This document shows positions 34,290 through 46,711 of a stretch of 64,000 nucleotides of DNA, piece by piece. The notes beneath the pieces are model-generated. The model was not told the origin of the DNA and did not search any database. It worked only from the letters and a program-made list of their open reading frames with translations. Each line of letters begins with the position of its first letter. The first letter of the stretch is position 1. Origin of the DNA: Pseudorasbora parva. Lineage: Eukaryota > Chordata > Actinopteri > Cypriniformes > Gobionidae. A program made the translations under genes and the position numbers. The stretch lies in contig NC_090176.1 in the NCBI RefSeq assembly GCF_024679245.1, positions 17,508,293-17,572,292 of the forward strand, in the 5' to 3' direction.

Positions 34290-35186
34290 GGTGAAGTTGT
34301 ATAGGAGCCAATTTGCCAGCCACTTGACCACCACTATCAGCTTGGGTCCAGAGCCCATCTAGCCTCATGCCATACTCACCACATAGCTTGAGGCAGAGCT
34401 AATGCCTGAAGCCATATCCTGGGCCGCGGGCTTCATCACCACTGGTCCAGTCCTTCAGCTCCCTGTCTCCTTTGTCACTGCTGGTCCCATCCAGCCTCCT
34501 GTCTCCTTTGTTGCCACTGGTCTCGTCCAGCCCCCTGTCTAGTTCACCACCACTGGTCCCATCCAGCTCCCTGTCTACTTCAATGCTACTGGTCCTGCCT
34601 GGCCTCCCTCTCCCTCCAACTCCTTCCAGTTCCTCTCCTTCAATTTCCTCAGTTCCTCAGTCCTGGGGTGTCATCCTTTTTCTTCAGTCCCTCAACTCAG
34701 ACCAGGTCTCCAGCTCCACATCCATTAAATGTCCCGTGTTCCACCGGACTCACTGCAGAGGATCTACCCATAGCTCCTCCCTCAATCAGTTCCACCATGG
34801 CTTTCCTCGTGGCTCAGATTTGGGTTGGTGCCTGCCTGGCTCCTCCCTCCATCAGTTCTGCTGTGAGCCTACCTCTGTCTTTATCTTGTTTGCTCTGTGG
34901 CTCCTCTGTGGACTCTTCCTCCTATATCCTCCAACTGACCTTTTTCTGTTTTCCCATCCAGTTCCCTGTTGGTCCCATCCAGCCTCCTGTCTTCTTCATC
35001 GCCGCTGGTCCTAGCCAGCTTCTTGTCTTCTTCTTCACCACTGGTCCTGTCAAGCTCCCTGTCTCCTTTGTCACTGCTGGTCCCATCCAGCCCACGGTCT
35101 CCTTTGTTGCCACTTGTTCCATCCAGCCCCCTTGTTCATCACTGCTGGTCCCCCTCATCCCTCAATCAGTTCTGCCATGGCTTTCC
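34290..35186. repeat. Retroelement-like block with a 36-bp minisatellite
   Basis: A ctggtcc(c/t)-anchored unit recurs every 36 bases. Starts are at 34481, 34517, 34553, 34589 and again at 34969, 35005, 35041, 35077, 35113. Because 36 is a multiple of three, all frames can stay open. The minus strand reads GPAVTKETGSLT-type 12-residue repeats. The plus strand reads GPIQLPVSFV-type repeats and serine/proline-rich text. I suspect a multicopy teleost gag-like retroelement, as for 37686-38125, but cannot prove it. The block resumes after the LTR-like insertion at 36515-36575. Confidence 0.6.
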
Positions 35187-35190
35187 TTAA

Positions 35191-36510
35191 TGTGGCATTC
35201 CCCAATAGTGGGGAACTTGAAAATAGATCAATTTAATAAACCCGACTACGCCACCCTGGTAGAGGACCAGGGAAATACTCCTAATAAGGACACAGGTAAG
35301 TTTTACCACCGAAGGCAAAGAAATGTCCAGAGAGACGTGAGTATCAATACAAAAAGAATTTGATTTTATTATACAATATTAAAATGTGCCGTTCTGGGGA
35401 CATGCCCAAAAAACACAATTCTCCAGGACCAGGGGTTACAGGAACGAGGCAGGCCGGCTGCTATTCAGGATGGTTATGCAAACCCACCTCAACCTTACAC
35501 CGCATTGGCACCACACGCACACCTTCAAGCAGTTGTGTCAGTACGTACACACACACACAGCACACTGTGAAACACGCCACTGAATGGACGCAGCTAGCCT
35601 TCCCCGTTCCCCACTTCAAGTCCACACTGGCTCCTGGAGAAAGAGGAAATGTTAGCAAGAAGCACAACAGAATTTACACAAATAAGACTAACTAATAAGT
35701 GAAAACCAAAACAAAATAATTACAGACACGGTGCACCAGGATGGCACCAACAAGACAATGAATAAAATTTAAAACAACGGTACAATTCAATAACAAACTG
35801 TACAGCCACGGCCGGCCTTAATCAGCAACGCTGTCCAAATCGGCACTGATCCACAGGAACAAAGTATGAAGATAACCGCAAACAAAACAGCAGCGGCATT
35901 ACGAATAGCGGCTAGAAAGGGGAATTTAACGTTGATTTCTGATCCTCATTCTACAATTGGCAAGCAAATCAGAGTGTTAGACTAGATTCACCCAACTGCA
36001 ATGTGAGAAAGGGAAGACATACTTACAATCAGGTTAGATAAAACACCAAACGCAACATTGTATGGTTACTCATTACCAGCACAGTGCATCAGTCCATCGA
36101 CCAGCCTTTACACACTTGCCATTGTCGCTATGCTGAAAGCAATACAAAATAAATACCACACGAGTGATCAGAAGATTGAAGATGAGCAAAACATACCCGA
36201 GCGAACTCCGCCATCACTCGCCACAGTGTGGACAGTGCAGCCACCAGCACTGCTCTAAACCATAAAAAAAGTGCATATTGTCACATAGCACAGCCTTAAG
36301 CAGTTCACATTACACCATCTGCAGCCCAACATACCTGTATACCAATGGGACCAGAAAAGGAAATGCCACGGGGAAGCTGAGAACCCGGAATCAACAGGGC
36401 CGTACAAGACCCGCCAAAATAAGGGTCCTTAAATACTATGGCTGCTTAAGTCTCATTGGTTTACCCACCATACTTAAGCAAGCCAATAGCAATTAACTTA
36501 TCCTGCCACA
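35191..36510. mobile_element. Probable solo LTR (TGTGGCA...TGCCACA)
   Basis: It begins TGTGGCA and ends TGCCACA, the TG...CA form of LTRs, with TTAA on both sides (35187-35190, 36511-36514). Flanking host text (catggctttcct ... ggctcagatttgg) matches an uninterrupted copy at 34798-34830, so the insertion is certain. The 1320-bp interior has no pol or gag ORF and includes AATAAA near 35763. A TTAA-target DNA element with 7-bp ends is the alternative. Confidence 0.55.
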
Positions 36511-36574
36511 TTAAGGCTCAGATTTGGTTGGTGCCTGGCTCCTCCCTCCATCAGTTCTGCTGTGAGCCTACCAG

Positions 36575-36821
36575 ATTTCTTAGGCAGTGTAACAGTTTAA
36601 TGATCTACAGCGAGCTTTGGTGTGAAATAAACAAGTATTTAATTAATTTATCGCTAGAAATTATATCCGAAGTGAAAAATGTTGGTTAAAAAAAAAAAAA
36701 AAAAGTACACAAACTGACCAGCAAATGCACCTTTCGGATGCAATCTTTTTTTCAGTTCAACTGTCAAAGAATGCACACACAAGATTGTGGGATATAAAAG
36801 ACAGCGGAGGACACATCTATG
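36575..36821. other. Short spacer
   Basis: An A-run at 36689-36705; otherwise nothing is recognised. Confidence 0.3.
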
Positions 36822-37505
36822 AGTGCGTTTACATGCACGTTCTTAAGCCGATTATGCCTAATAACCTGACAATGAACATGGTCATGTAAACGCGGTAACC
36901 TGTTTTCTTTTATCGGAGTAAGGTCATAAACGGTGTAAGCATAAACCGGTCGGGACAGGTAGTTTTTTGCCTCTTACCTCGATTTCACACTGCATGTAAA
37001 TGAATTAACCTGCTTTTTGTCGGCTTATTGAAGTGAGCATTTAAGGTGACAACAATTAAACTTAGAGCAGATTTAAACACATCCAGACATAGAGTGAGCT
37101 AGCGTTTTGAATGAAATAAGAACATATAATCACAAATGCAGACTCTTTTAAGACCCAGAAAATTATAACAATGTTTTCTCATCTCTTGCAGCATAAGTAG
37201 AAGAGGTTCAGTCAAAACGCTGCATCTGTTACCACATGAGGGATCACATGAACCAAAAATCTCCCGCTGACGCAGTTTATGCTTTATTTAACAATCACAA
37301 CTGATGAAACATTTGGAATACTCCGAGTCAGATACAGACATTATTATGTTTGATGTCACTACAAGGAAATAACCTGGTTTAATAATAAAGTCATGTAAAC
37401 GCGGTCAGTTTACTGGTTTGCATGCAAACGGGGAAAACTGGTTATTTCAATAAGCTGAAATTTGTGAGATATCAACTTACTGGTGTGCTTGTAAATGCAC
37501 CCATG
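36822..37505. mobile_element. TIR repeat with gtgcgtttacatgcac end, copy 1
   Basis: The left end gtgcgtttacatgcacgttc and right end (complement gggtgcatttacaagcacac) mirror each other. Inner aagccgattatgcc and taaacgcggt words recur. It matches 62295-63062 in reverse orientation. It is nonautonomous. Confidence 0.7.
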
Positions 37506-37685
37506 TTGCCTTCAAAAATCAATTAGATGACGGTATCTCAGGAGACAGGAAGTGAAGCTAACATTAGATACAGATGTACCTTGATGCCTTCCTGCCTTGA
37601 AATGTGTCCTCCGAAGGCAGCATTTTCCAGTTTTCGGACGCACCCGGTGTTTCATCCTAGAAGTTAATCAGCCAGTCCTCATTCT

Positions 37686-38125
37686 CTATGGTTTGATCCT
37701 TTTGTCCACATAAGTCGTGGGCTCACAGCCCTGGTCAGACTCATGCTGGAGCTCCTCTTCCAGGGCAAGGGTCAGCTCTGTCCTCTTCTTCTCGGGCCCT
37801 GGCTGATGCGTCACAGCAGGGACACATTTTTCTGCGGGGAGTTTTCCGCAGTCGAGAATGTAGATATGGGCTCTGCGTCTAGCTGTGTTCCAGATCGGGA
37901 CGCAATGCTCTCCAGACACCAGATGACAGCTTCTCTCCAGTTTACTCCAGCGGAGTCTGGGAGGTCGAGAGGGTGATGGAATGTCACCCCAATCTGGAGC
38001 AGGGTCTTTAAGTTCTCGTTGGCCAAGGAACGGGTGACGGCCAAACAAATAAAGTTTTTACCAAAAGAAAAAAAAATGTTATGGTTCTCCGGAGCCAGGA
38101 CGATTAATCTTGCCCTGTCTTCCAT
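37686..38125 (-). pseudogene. Gag-like fragment of a multicopy retroelement
   Basis: The minus strand carries two overlapping frames of about 104 and 120 codons. One contains LAVTRSLANENLKTLLQIG, a HHPLDLPD stretch and NWREAVIWCLES. I recall such text from many predicted cyprinid proteins that are retroelement-derived. A ProGluLys-rich continuation is in the other frame, indicating a frameshift near 37860. No start context, LTR or pol is nearby. The assignment rests on memory of multicopy teleost ORFs and should be treated as tentative. Confidence 0.5.
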
Positions 38126-38569
38126 TTCAGGCAGCCCAATCTTCTGTCACGGGTGCAGGCAGGAAGAGGTAAATACAGTTATATACAGGTAAATACAGTT
38201 CTCAAACAAAGTTCTCTGAAAGTAGAAAGACACATCACATAACACATCTAACATAACAGACATCAGACAAAGACAGAGTGAACAGGAGGAACTTAAATAA
38301 CAAACTCAAATGAGGATAATTAACAGATCACAGCTGACACAAATTAACTAATGATGATTGTAACCCGGGAGACAGACTAGTGGCGGGAAACTGAACAAAG
38401 GAACACGTGACAGATACAAACTGAAAGTCCAATCAAACCGAACACAGTGGTGACAGTGTTCAAGTTGGTCACATGCACATATTCACCACGTTCACCAACA
38501 GAAGGTTGCGTAGTTTTAAAGTGACTTCTGTGTGATGTGTGAACATGCATGGCTACTCTATTGACAATA
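38126..38569. repeat. Untranslated tail of the gag-like repeat, probable
   Basis: Text such as gaacaggaggaacttaaata, then gataattaacagatcacagc and gacacaaattaactaatg, is a common phrase in teleost repeats. It continues from the preceding fragment. The local repeat ggtaaatacagttata/ggtaaatacagttctc is at 38169-38195. Confidence 0.4.
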
Positions 38570-40116
38570 TACAGGTCCTTCTCAAAAAATTAGCATATTG
38601 TAATAAAGTTAATTATTAATGATAAAAAACTTAGATTTATTGCACACCAACTCAAATATTTCAGGTCTTTTATTGTTTTTATACTGATGATTTTGGCATA
38701 CAGCTCATGAAAACCCAGAATTCCTCAAATAATTAGCATATTTCATCCGACCAATAAAAGAAAAGTGTTTTTAATACAAAAAAAGTCAACCTTTAAATAA
38801 TTATGTTCAATTATGCACTCAATACTTGGTCGGGAATCCTTTTGCAGAAATGACTGCTTCAATGCGGCGTGGCATGGAGGCGATCAGCCTGTGGCACTGC
38901 TGAGGTGTTATGGAGGCCCAGGATGCTTCGATAGCGGCCTTAAGCTCATCCAGAGTGTCGGGTCTTGCGTCTCTCAACTTTCTCTTCACAATATCCCACA
39001 GATTCTCTATGGGGTTCAGGTCAGGAGAGTTGGCAGGCCAATTGAGCACATTAATACCATAGTCAGTAAACCATTTACCAGTGGTTTTGGCACTGTGAGC
39101 AGGTGCCAGGTTGTGCTGAAAAACGAAATCTTTTGATTGTGCACTTTTGAAGTGCACTTCAAACACTTTTGAAGTGCTCCAAAATCTTCTGATAGCTAGC
39201 TGCATTGACCCTGCCCTTGATAAAACACAGTGGACCAACACCAGCAGCTGACATGGCACCCCAGACCATCACTGACTGTGGGTACTTGACACTGGACTTC
39301 AGGCATTTTGGCATTTCCTTCTCCCCAGTCTTCCTCCAGACTCTGGCACCTTGATTTCCGAATGACATGCAAAATTTGCTTTCATCCGAAAAAAGTACTT
39401 TGGACCACTGAGCAACAGTCCAGTGCTGCTTCTCTGTAGCCCAAAACTGTCTTGACCTGGGGAATGCGGCACCTGTAGCCCATTTCCTGCACACGCCTGT
39501 GCACGGTGGCTCTGGATGTTTCTACTCCAGACTCAGTCCACTGCTTCCGCAGGTCCCCCAAGGTCTGGAATCGGTCCTTCTCCACAATCTTCCTCAGGGT
39601 CCGGTCACCTCTTCTCGTTGTGCAGCGTTTTTTGCCACACTTTTTCCTTCCCGTAGACTTCCTACTGAGGTGCCTTGAAACAGCACTCTGGGAACAGCCT
39701 ATTCGTTCAGAAATTTATTTCTGTGTCTTACCCTCTCGCTTGAGGGTGTCAATGATGGCCTTCTGGACAGCAGCCAGGTCGGCAGTCTTACCCATGATTG
39801 CGGTTTTGAATAATGAACCAGGCTGGGAGTTTTTAAAAGCCTCAGGAATCTTTTGCAGGTTTTCAGAGTTAATTAGTTGATTCAGATGATTAGGTTAATA
39901 GCTCGTTTAGAGAACCTTTTCATGATATGCTAATTTTTTGAGATTTTGGGGTTTTCATGAGCTGTATCCCAAAAATCATCAGTATTAAAACAATAAAAGA
40001 CCTTAAATATTTCAGTTGGTGTGCAATTTAAAATATGAAAGTTTAATTTTTATCATTACATTATGGAAAATAGTGAACTTTATCACAAAATGCTATTTTT
40101 TTGAGAAGGACCTGTA
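38570..40116 (-). mobile_element. Tc1-like element, family A copy 2, both ends present
   Basis: Ends are TACAGGTCCTTCTCAAAAAA and TTGAGAAGGACCTGTA, with TA at the borders and inverted repeats of about 60 bases or more. Length is 1.55 kb, typical for Tc1. It includes an almost complete transposase gene on the minus strand (separate entry). Confidence 0.9.
38819..39795 (-). pseudogene. Tc1 transposase (family A), inactivated
   Basis: The ATG at 39795 opens MGKTADLAAVQKA with the paired-like HTH region (CSQSAVSRHLS), followed by a basic GRKKCGKKRC linker. The second HTH-like part, the FSDESKFCMSF block with the first catalytic D, and WGAMSAAGVGPLCFIKG follow. The second catalytic site reads FQHNLAPAHSA, so the expected D is N. 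The third, SPDLNPIENLWD, keeps E. A premature stop follows KTQK near 39717, a stop interrupts the frame near 39410, and a frameshift near 39160 replaces a short segment with a gaagtgcactt duplication. The protein would bind TIRs and cut DNA in an intact relative. Here it is dead. Confidence 0.9.
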
Positions 40117-40419
40117 CAACAGACCCTTTTTTTGCCTTTTGTTTCGCATTTTCATTTTGCAATTTGTATAAATAGGCCTTTACTGTGCATTACCACACCC
40201 CTCTTTACTCCCATACGGAAATGTAATATATGTATGTGCCTATATCTGAGTAGTGAGGTCATATATGTTTCATAATGCAATGCATTATTAGCACATATAC
40301 ATCCTCACAATATATTGATATATGAAGCAATAAGTTTATACCATGTATAAAATACCCATATATTAAAATGATTTTATATGTCTTTTTATATGTTAATGCC
40401 ATATATGTAAACAATATAA

Positions 40420-40523
<104 letters not shown>

Positions 40524-40839
40524 GTTATATTATATATAAAATAGTAAAATTTGTATATATGCATATATTACAGATATTTATATAATACATTTCTATATGT
40601 ACTGGTAATGTGCAGTATGTTAAGATCATACATAACAATATATATTTGTAATAATTAATATTTGTAAAAAGTTTATTTAAACATGTTGTATGCTCATAGA
40701 ATTCTTTCTCACGAACAAATATGTAGGCTAACAAATATAAATAAAACCATGTTTAATAAAGTATATTTGTATAATTATGCAAATCATATACGTAAAGAGC
40801 ATGAAACAGATATTATAAACTTGTATTTTACATATACAT

Positions 40840-41455
40840 TTTGTCAGGGTTCTGTTACTTTTATTCTTGGTTTGGTGACAGTACAATTAAGGGACTCAAT
40901 TATTATTATTTTCAAATCAGACGGAAGTTACTGCCGATGGGAAAACTTGATGAGACTTTGGTCAAAATATTTATACAAAATAAAAAATAAACATGGACAT
41001 CTTCATCCTGTTCACATGTTTCTCTTAATACATGATGTTTCATTCTGGAGCATCACTGAATGTTTGAACCTTTTTTAATACTTGTGTTTGAGTCCCTCAC
41101 TTGTCCTTAGTGTGAAAAGATCTCAAAATCATACAGTCACTGCTGGAGAGGTTTCAAATATGCAAAAGATGCTGGAAAGCTGAAGAATGTGCAGGACCTG
41201 GAGGGTTTTTCTGAAGAACATTGTGCAGTTTAACTGCTCAGAACAAACAAGGGACTCAAGAACAACCATCACAAAAAACAGCCATGGATCATCCAGGGAA
41301 CGACACAAAGTATTGAGAATCAATGGTTCAGAAAACGTTGATAAATTCAGTATTTTTTGTCTTGTGGACTATATGTAAACATTCTTTATGTAAAATAGCT
41401 TATTCAGGACAGCACTAAATAAAAAATAACACATTTTGTATGATCTCTTTAACTT
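40840..41455. repeat. Dispersed transposon-type repeat
   Basis: Phrases such as aagaatgtgcaggacctgga, gggactcaagaacaaccatc and cttgtggactatatgtaaac are ones I associate with a common cyprinid DNA-transposon repeat. Ends could not be paired in this copy. ORFs on both strands are short. Confidence 0.4.
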
Positions 41456-41457
41456 TG

Positions 41458-42375
41458 TTAAAGGGCGGTAAAACACGATTTCACTTTTCTAACTTTAGCT
41501 AGTGTGTACTGTTGCTGTTCGAGCATAAACAACATCTGCAAAGCTACAACGCTCAAAGTTTAAAGCAAAGGGACATATTTGCTTTTAAAGCCGTCACAAA
41601 AGCCGTCACTGCTTAAGGCAGCTCCTCTAAAACCTGCCAGTGCTGGAGGCAGCTGCCAGTCCGGTAGATCCATGTGAACGAAAGGACTGTTATTTTTTCA
41701 CAAAATGCAATTTCGCCGTTTTTACACAAGCTACAGCACACGAGAGCCTCTACTGTACGCACAATAGGTTAATATTCACCACTAACCAATCGCATTTCGC
41801 CTAGCTGCCTCAAGATCTCTCACTGTTTTACAGCTGCGTTTGATGTAAAAAAGCAACATACAGTGCTATCATGTCCTTATTTTACTTATTTGCGACCTGA
41901 CTATGTATTTTAATCCACTCATTTGTCTGTAATGAAGCGTGCATCCCGTCACCTGTAGGTAAGTGTCGCGCCTGCCTCGAGATCTCTCACTGTTGCAGCT
42001 GCTTCGACCCAGAACGATGCAGGAGAGCAACAGACTTATTTATTACTTAACTTATATTTTATTCCGCTATTTTTGATTGTAATAAGAGTCTTTACCGACT
42101 ACTGGTAAAGGTAGGGGGTTTCAGAGAAGCGTGCACTAGGCAGTTAGCGAATCAGAACACACTGGGCCAGCTAACCAATCTGAGCCCATTGCTTATTTTT
42201 GAGGGACCGGCTTCATAGAACCAGGAAAACATCAGACCGTTTTTACAAGGAGGGACAGAGCAGTGTAGAATAAAGGTAAAATGTATGCAAAATTATTATT
42301 ATTTTTAAAACAAAGCATAAACCCTTACAGTGCACCCCACAAACAGCCTTCGGAAGAATGTGTTTTACCACCCCA
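41458..42375. mobile_element. TTAA-type element, right border decayed
   Basis: TTAA-AGGGCGGTAAAACACGA at the left mirrors ...gtgttttaccacccc at the right. The interior resembles 20294-20898 (tttagctagtgtgtactgttgctgtt). It contains two similar blocks (gcctagctgcctcaagatct and gcctgcctcgagatctctca) from an internal duplication at 41805 and 41972. No transposase. Confidence 0.65.
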
Positions 42376-43350
42376 TTCAAATTATTCACATTTTCACTGA
42401 TTCTGCAGGTGGTTCACATACTTTTTCTTGCAACTGTATGCATTTACTATATGAGCATATTAGGATATTTAATTTATGAGACGTATGTCAAAATATACAT
42501 TATACATATATAATATATGGATAAATATATGTCAATATATCGAATTATTCCAATTTCTAATATGAAATTTTGATTTTTTTATTTTATGAGCATATATTGC
42601 ATATATTCATATTTCATATGCATAAGCACATTTCTGTATGGGCTTGTATGGGTAGATGTGCTGGTTGTGAGAGGAAGATAAAGTGATCATACAGGAAGGA
42701 AAACAAAGGCGTCATCACCACTGACCTTGTTTCTGAGCATCTGACAAGTGTTAAAGGTGTAGTACAGGAGATTGAAAAGCAGATGCATCTGTGACAGGTT
42801 ATTCATTCATGAAGTGATTTATGCAGATGCTGTTAGATAAACAGTGATGAAAAGTGGCTGTGGAGAGGCAATTATGTGCTGTTCTGATTACCAAGCACTC
42901 TTGGCTGAAAAACATTAGGAGGGAGGACAAAGTCTGGGTTAAGTAAAGCTACTATCTGCTCTGCATGATTGGTAAGTCTGACAAATCTATGCAGCTCAAC
43001 GAATACATACTTAAAGAATGTTACACACAAAAAAAAATCAGTGTGTTTCACGTGTTTCGAAAATCATTATCAAATTAGCATATACATTGACACAACACAC
43101 CAGACCCTTACCTTTTGACATGACAAAGCTCATTTTTCCTTTTTTTTTTTAAAGAAAAGGGACCCTGTGGAATAGGATATCCTTTAAATTTGATAAGTCA
43201 TTTGGCTAAGCATCATCAAAACTCTGCATTTAAGAGAGACTTGTTGCTATGAGAAACAGCTAATGAATTGTCAGGTTGAAGTGATAGTTTAGCCAAAATT
43301 AAAAGTGTGATTATTTATTTGATTATATGATGCCAGTGGAACACAAAAGC
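42376..43350. other. Intergenic, with a solo Tc1-type terminus
   Basis: The phrase gtggttcacatactttttct at 42411-42430, followed by tgcaactgta, reads on the minus strand as a Tc1-type end (TACAGTTGCAAGAAAAAGTA). The rest shows no gene; 43141-43155 is a T/A run. Confidence 0.4.
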
Positions 43351-44495
43351 TTAAAGGGGGGGGTGAAATGCTGTTTCATGCATACTGAGCTTTTTACACC
43401 TTTAAAGACTTGGATTCCCATCCTAAACATAGACAAAGTTTCAAAAACTAATGTTGGACGTTTGATGGAGTATTTCTGTGTTAAAAATACTCCTTCCGGT
43501 TTCTCACAAGTTTCGGCGAGTTTTTTTCGAGTATGGGTCTAATTGACGTTAAATAGAGCGGAAGGTCCTTGTATGGGCTGTACGGGCTCTTCTCCCGGAA
43601 GGGTGCGCGCGCGCGTAACTAGAGGGAGAGAGAGGAAATGCACGCTGTAAACAGTCTCTCAGGTGCAGATCCAGTCCTCCGTGAACACTTATGTCGCGCC
43701 CCGGGAAGGCAGCGCTGCATTTGAACCGATTTGAACGCAGAAATGACGGGAAGCTTCAAGGCATCGCTTCAGTCGCGTCGCAAAGTGGATTTCCACGGTC
43801 ACTGCTGTCACAGGACTTCACCAAATCATACCAAAGAAGTGTGTTTTTGACAGAGCGGTCCTGCTTTGGAAGATGCCGGTGAGTAAATCAACTTCAAATG
43901 TCTCTGCTATTGGCTACCGTCGCATGAGTAAACATCAGTAAACCATACGATCGCGTGCTTCGTCATTCAAATGCGCTAACGGTTACTCCATTGTTGTTCT
44001 GTATAACGTTACACTAGTCTGACGTGCAAAACCGTTCTGCTTGCTACTTCTAAGGTCTAGTCACATACAATAGTCCATAAACCGAATCATGTCCTCATAC
44101 ACTGCGAGTAAAGACACAGAAATGTGGAGAGGCCATTAAATACAGTAACTTACATACCACAGAGACGGACGTCCTGATGTTGCCGTTTCTCCTGTTCAGT
44201 TTATTTCAGCCTCAGATTTGATTCTGGATCATTATCTGTATTAGCTGAGATAGATGGGTTTCTCCACGCTTGAGGACGTCACCGCTTTGCGCGCTCATCA
44301 TTCTTTAGCTCCGCCCACACGATACGCCTCCAGGCGCTCGGTATTTTCCGGAAAGACTCGGTACAGCCCATATTTCTTTTATAAATATGATAAAACTAAA
44401 GACTTTTCGGAGATATGAAGGATGCAATACTACTCTATAGGTACTCAAGATTGACATGAGATTGACTGAAACTGAGTGTTTCACCCCCCCTTTAA
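43351..44495. mobile_element. TTAA-target element with AGGGGGGGGTGAAA ends
   Basis: TTAA borders at 43351-43354 and 44492-44495, with G-run/C-run inverted termini (AGGGGGGGGTGAAA / TTTCACCCCCCCT). It is 1.14 kb. The centre has a GC-rich, CpG-dense segment (gcgcgcgcgcgtaact) with an ORF ending at a splice donor. It contains its own inverted words (tatgggctgtacgggctc near 43572; cggtacagcccatattt near 44360). No transposase domain. Confidence 0.8.
43691..43878 (+). CDS. Possible first exon carried by the TTAA element
   Basis: The ATG at 43691 opens MSRPGKAALHLNRFERRNDG and continues in a coding-like frame to SYQRSVFLTERSCFGRC. It meets a good donor (gatgccg/gtgagt) at 43878/43879, one codon before the frame would stop. 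It lies 120 bases downstream of a CpG-rich segment. I do not recognise the product. It may be a transposon-encoded leader exon that could be spliced to a downstream host exon. Confidence 0.3.
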
Positions 44496-46436
44496 GCACA
44501 CTAGTATAGTGCAGCTAACAAAAATATGTATAATGTTTTGCTGATGTTCATAAGTTATGAAAACATTATTTCAGAATGCTTACCAATCCAGTTTTATAAA
44601 TGTTTCAAATAAAAATTAATAGAAAGATCAAAAGAACAGTATTTATCTGAAATAAAAAGCTTTTGTAACATTGTACTACCGTTTAAATGTTTTAGGTCGG
44701 TAAGATTTGGGAAAGAACCTTAAAGAAATGAATACATTTATTTGGCAGGGATGCGTTCAATTTATCAAGTGACAGTATATACATTTATAATGTTGCAAAA
44801 GCTTTATATTTCAGATAAATGCTGTTCTTTTAAACTTTCTATTCATCAAAGAATCCTAAAAAATGTAGCCTATACAATTGTTTCAACATTGACAATAATC
44901 ATAAAAAAGTTTCTTGAGCAGTAAATCATCATATCAGAATGATATCTGAAGGATCATGACACTGAAGACTGGAGCAATGATGCTCAAAATTCAGCTTTGC
45001 ATCACAGGAATAAATGACATTTTAAAATATATTCAAATAGAAAACAGTTATTTTATATCTTAATAATATTTCACAATATTACAGCTGTGTTTTTGTATTT
45101 CTAATAACATAAATGCAGCCTTGGTAAACAGAAGAGGTTTATTTAAAAACATTTTAAAAATCTTACCGTTCTAAAACTTTTGACCGGTAGCATATATATA
45201 TATATTTTTATATTTTTATTTATTTATTTATTTATTTTTAAATGTTGATTTATCCAGTCCAGTGATGGTTTGCTTCAAGTCAATGTTGCAGGTTGTGTGA
45301 GTTCATGGCCAGCTAAAAAGGCCTATTCACATAATCTTCTATCCAATAATTGCAATGCTGAACAATAACACCTATTACTTGTGTAAATGTGTTCTTAGAA
45401 AAAAGGTTATTTTACTAGAGGTAAAATTGATGTAATAGAGGGCCTTACATAAGGTGTGTAAACAGAAATCTGATTTATACCCACCATAATCATATAAACA
45501 GGTGGTTTTCTCTCTAAATCACAATTTTGTCACTGGGAGAGTCCTATGCTTTCAGCTTTGTTAAAAGTATTTCACAAACTGTTTAGATGTGATGATGTTG
45601 ATCTTTAAGGTTTTAAAGGTGACAAAAACACTGGATGGAGGTCTCCATCATGTACCAACATCTACTGCCTTTGTTCAACCTTAACTTTAATTTAAAAAAA
45701 AACATTGCTGAGAGCTGAAATATAGATTTTTCTTTGTTTTATTCCACCACATTTCATCTCAAACTGTTGACTGTTCCTTGGTAAACATGTAGCCTTCAGC
45801 CTTTAATAAAACTTTATCTGTGGTAACAGTGTGGTGGAAGTGTTGCCACAACTGAGACATGAATATGAAAAATATATAAAATTCACACACAACTATTGAA
45901 ATAGTTCATGTTTTTCTGGCATTGTTTAGTAATAGTTAAAAATAAATAAATAATAATAATGGTTATTTTTACGATTAGAATTAGTTTTTATATTTCAGGT
46001 AGCCTATGGGAGAATGGTAAAACAATCAAATCTACACCTGAAGGCATCTGAATTAACATATTAACACAATAGGGCCTTAATTTGATAATTAAAAAATCGT
46101 TTAGTTTCAAGCCCAACGAACCAACCCCTATAAAATAATATGACTGAATAAAATTAAAATCTCAGTCATAGAATCCAAAGAATTCAAAATGTAACCGACA
46201 GCGATTAGCTATTTGCATGTTGAATTAATTGGTCTTTTGTTTTTCACACTGGACGCAGAAGATGTTCATAACATATACCACTATATCAGACTTCCTCTCT
46301 CTCTCCCTTTATTTTCGCTTAGGCTACAACTTTTCTAACTATTATTTGACCTAAAACGATATTCGATTGCTTTGCTTCATCGATAGCCGTTTTCATGCCA
46401 TTCCAATAATAATTTGCACGTAGCTAATATTGATTC
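44496..46436. other. Intergenic, mostly repeats
   Basis: Apart from the TIR repeat at 44677-45190, this is AT-rich sequence with short low-complexity tracts (tttatttatttattt near 45222-45236). No gene is seen before the CpG-rich exon at 46437. Confidence 0.4.
44677..45190. mobile_element. TIR repeat with CTACCG ends
   Basis: The left end ctaccgtttaaatgttttag, continuing gtcggtaagat, mirrors the right end atcttaccgttctaaaactt, continuing ttgaccggtag. The interior phrase ctgaaggatcatgacactga is common in cyprinid repeats. No ORF of note. Confidence 0.7.
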
Positions 46437-46711
46437 ATGTAAAATGGGACTCTCTAACGCAAAGCTCTTGCAGTTTGAGTCGGCCACTCACCGGGGAGTG
46501 TGTGAATTTGAGTGTGTGCTCTTTATCTGGATCTGCTCCACGGCTTTTCACGGGCCACGTCACGTCACGGAGGGGGAAGAAACGGATTCCTGAGCGCTGC
46601 TCGAGTTTCCTGCGATCACATCCTCAGATCCACACATCTACAGCGGACCGAGACGCCGCGCTTTCCCTCCTACAACACACAAAAACCGGCGTTTTTTTAA
46701 TAGAAAAAATG
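46437..46711 (+). promoter_or_regulatory. CpG-rich promoter/5' untranslated exon 1 of an unidentified gene
   Basis: Between about 46530 and 46690 CpG density is far above the surroundings (cacgtcacgtcacgg, gagacgccgcgc). The exon ends ...gaaaaaATG at 46711, immediately before a donor gtgaga. No TATA box is evident, as usual for CpG promoters. The exact start of transcription cannot be set from sequence. Confidence 0.6.

Noticed and set aside
34472..35363. 180- and 231-codon Ser/Pro/Val-rich ORFs as genes
   Set aside because: They overlap a 36-bp minisatellite open in several frames and have no splice or domain support. Kept as a repeat.
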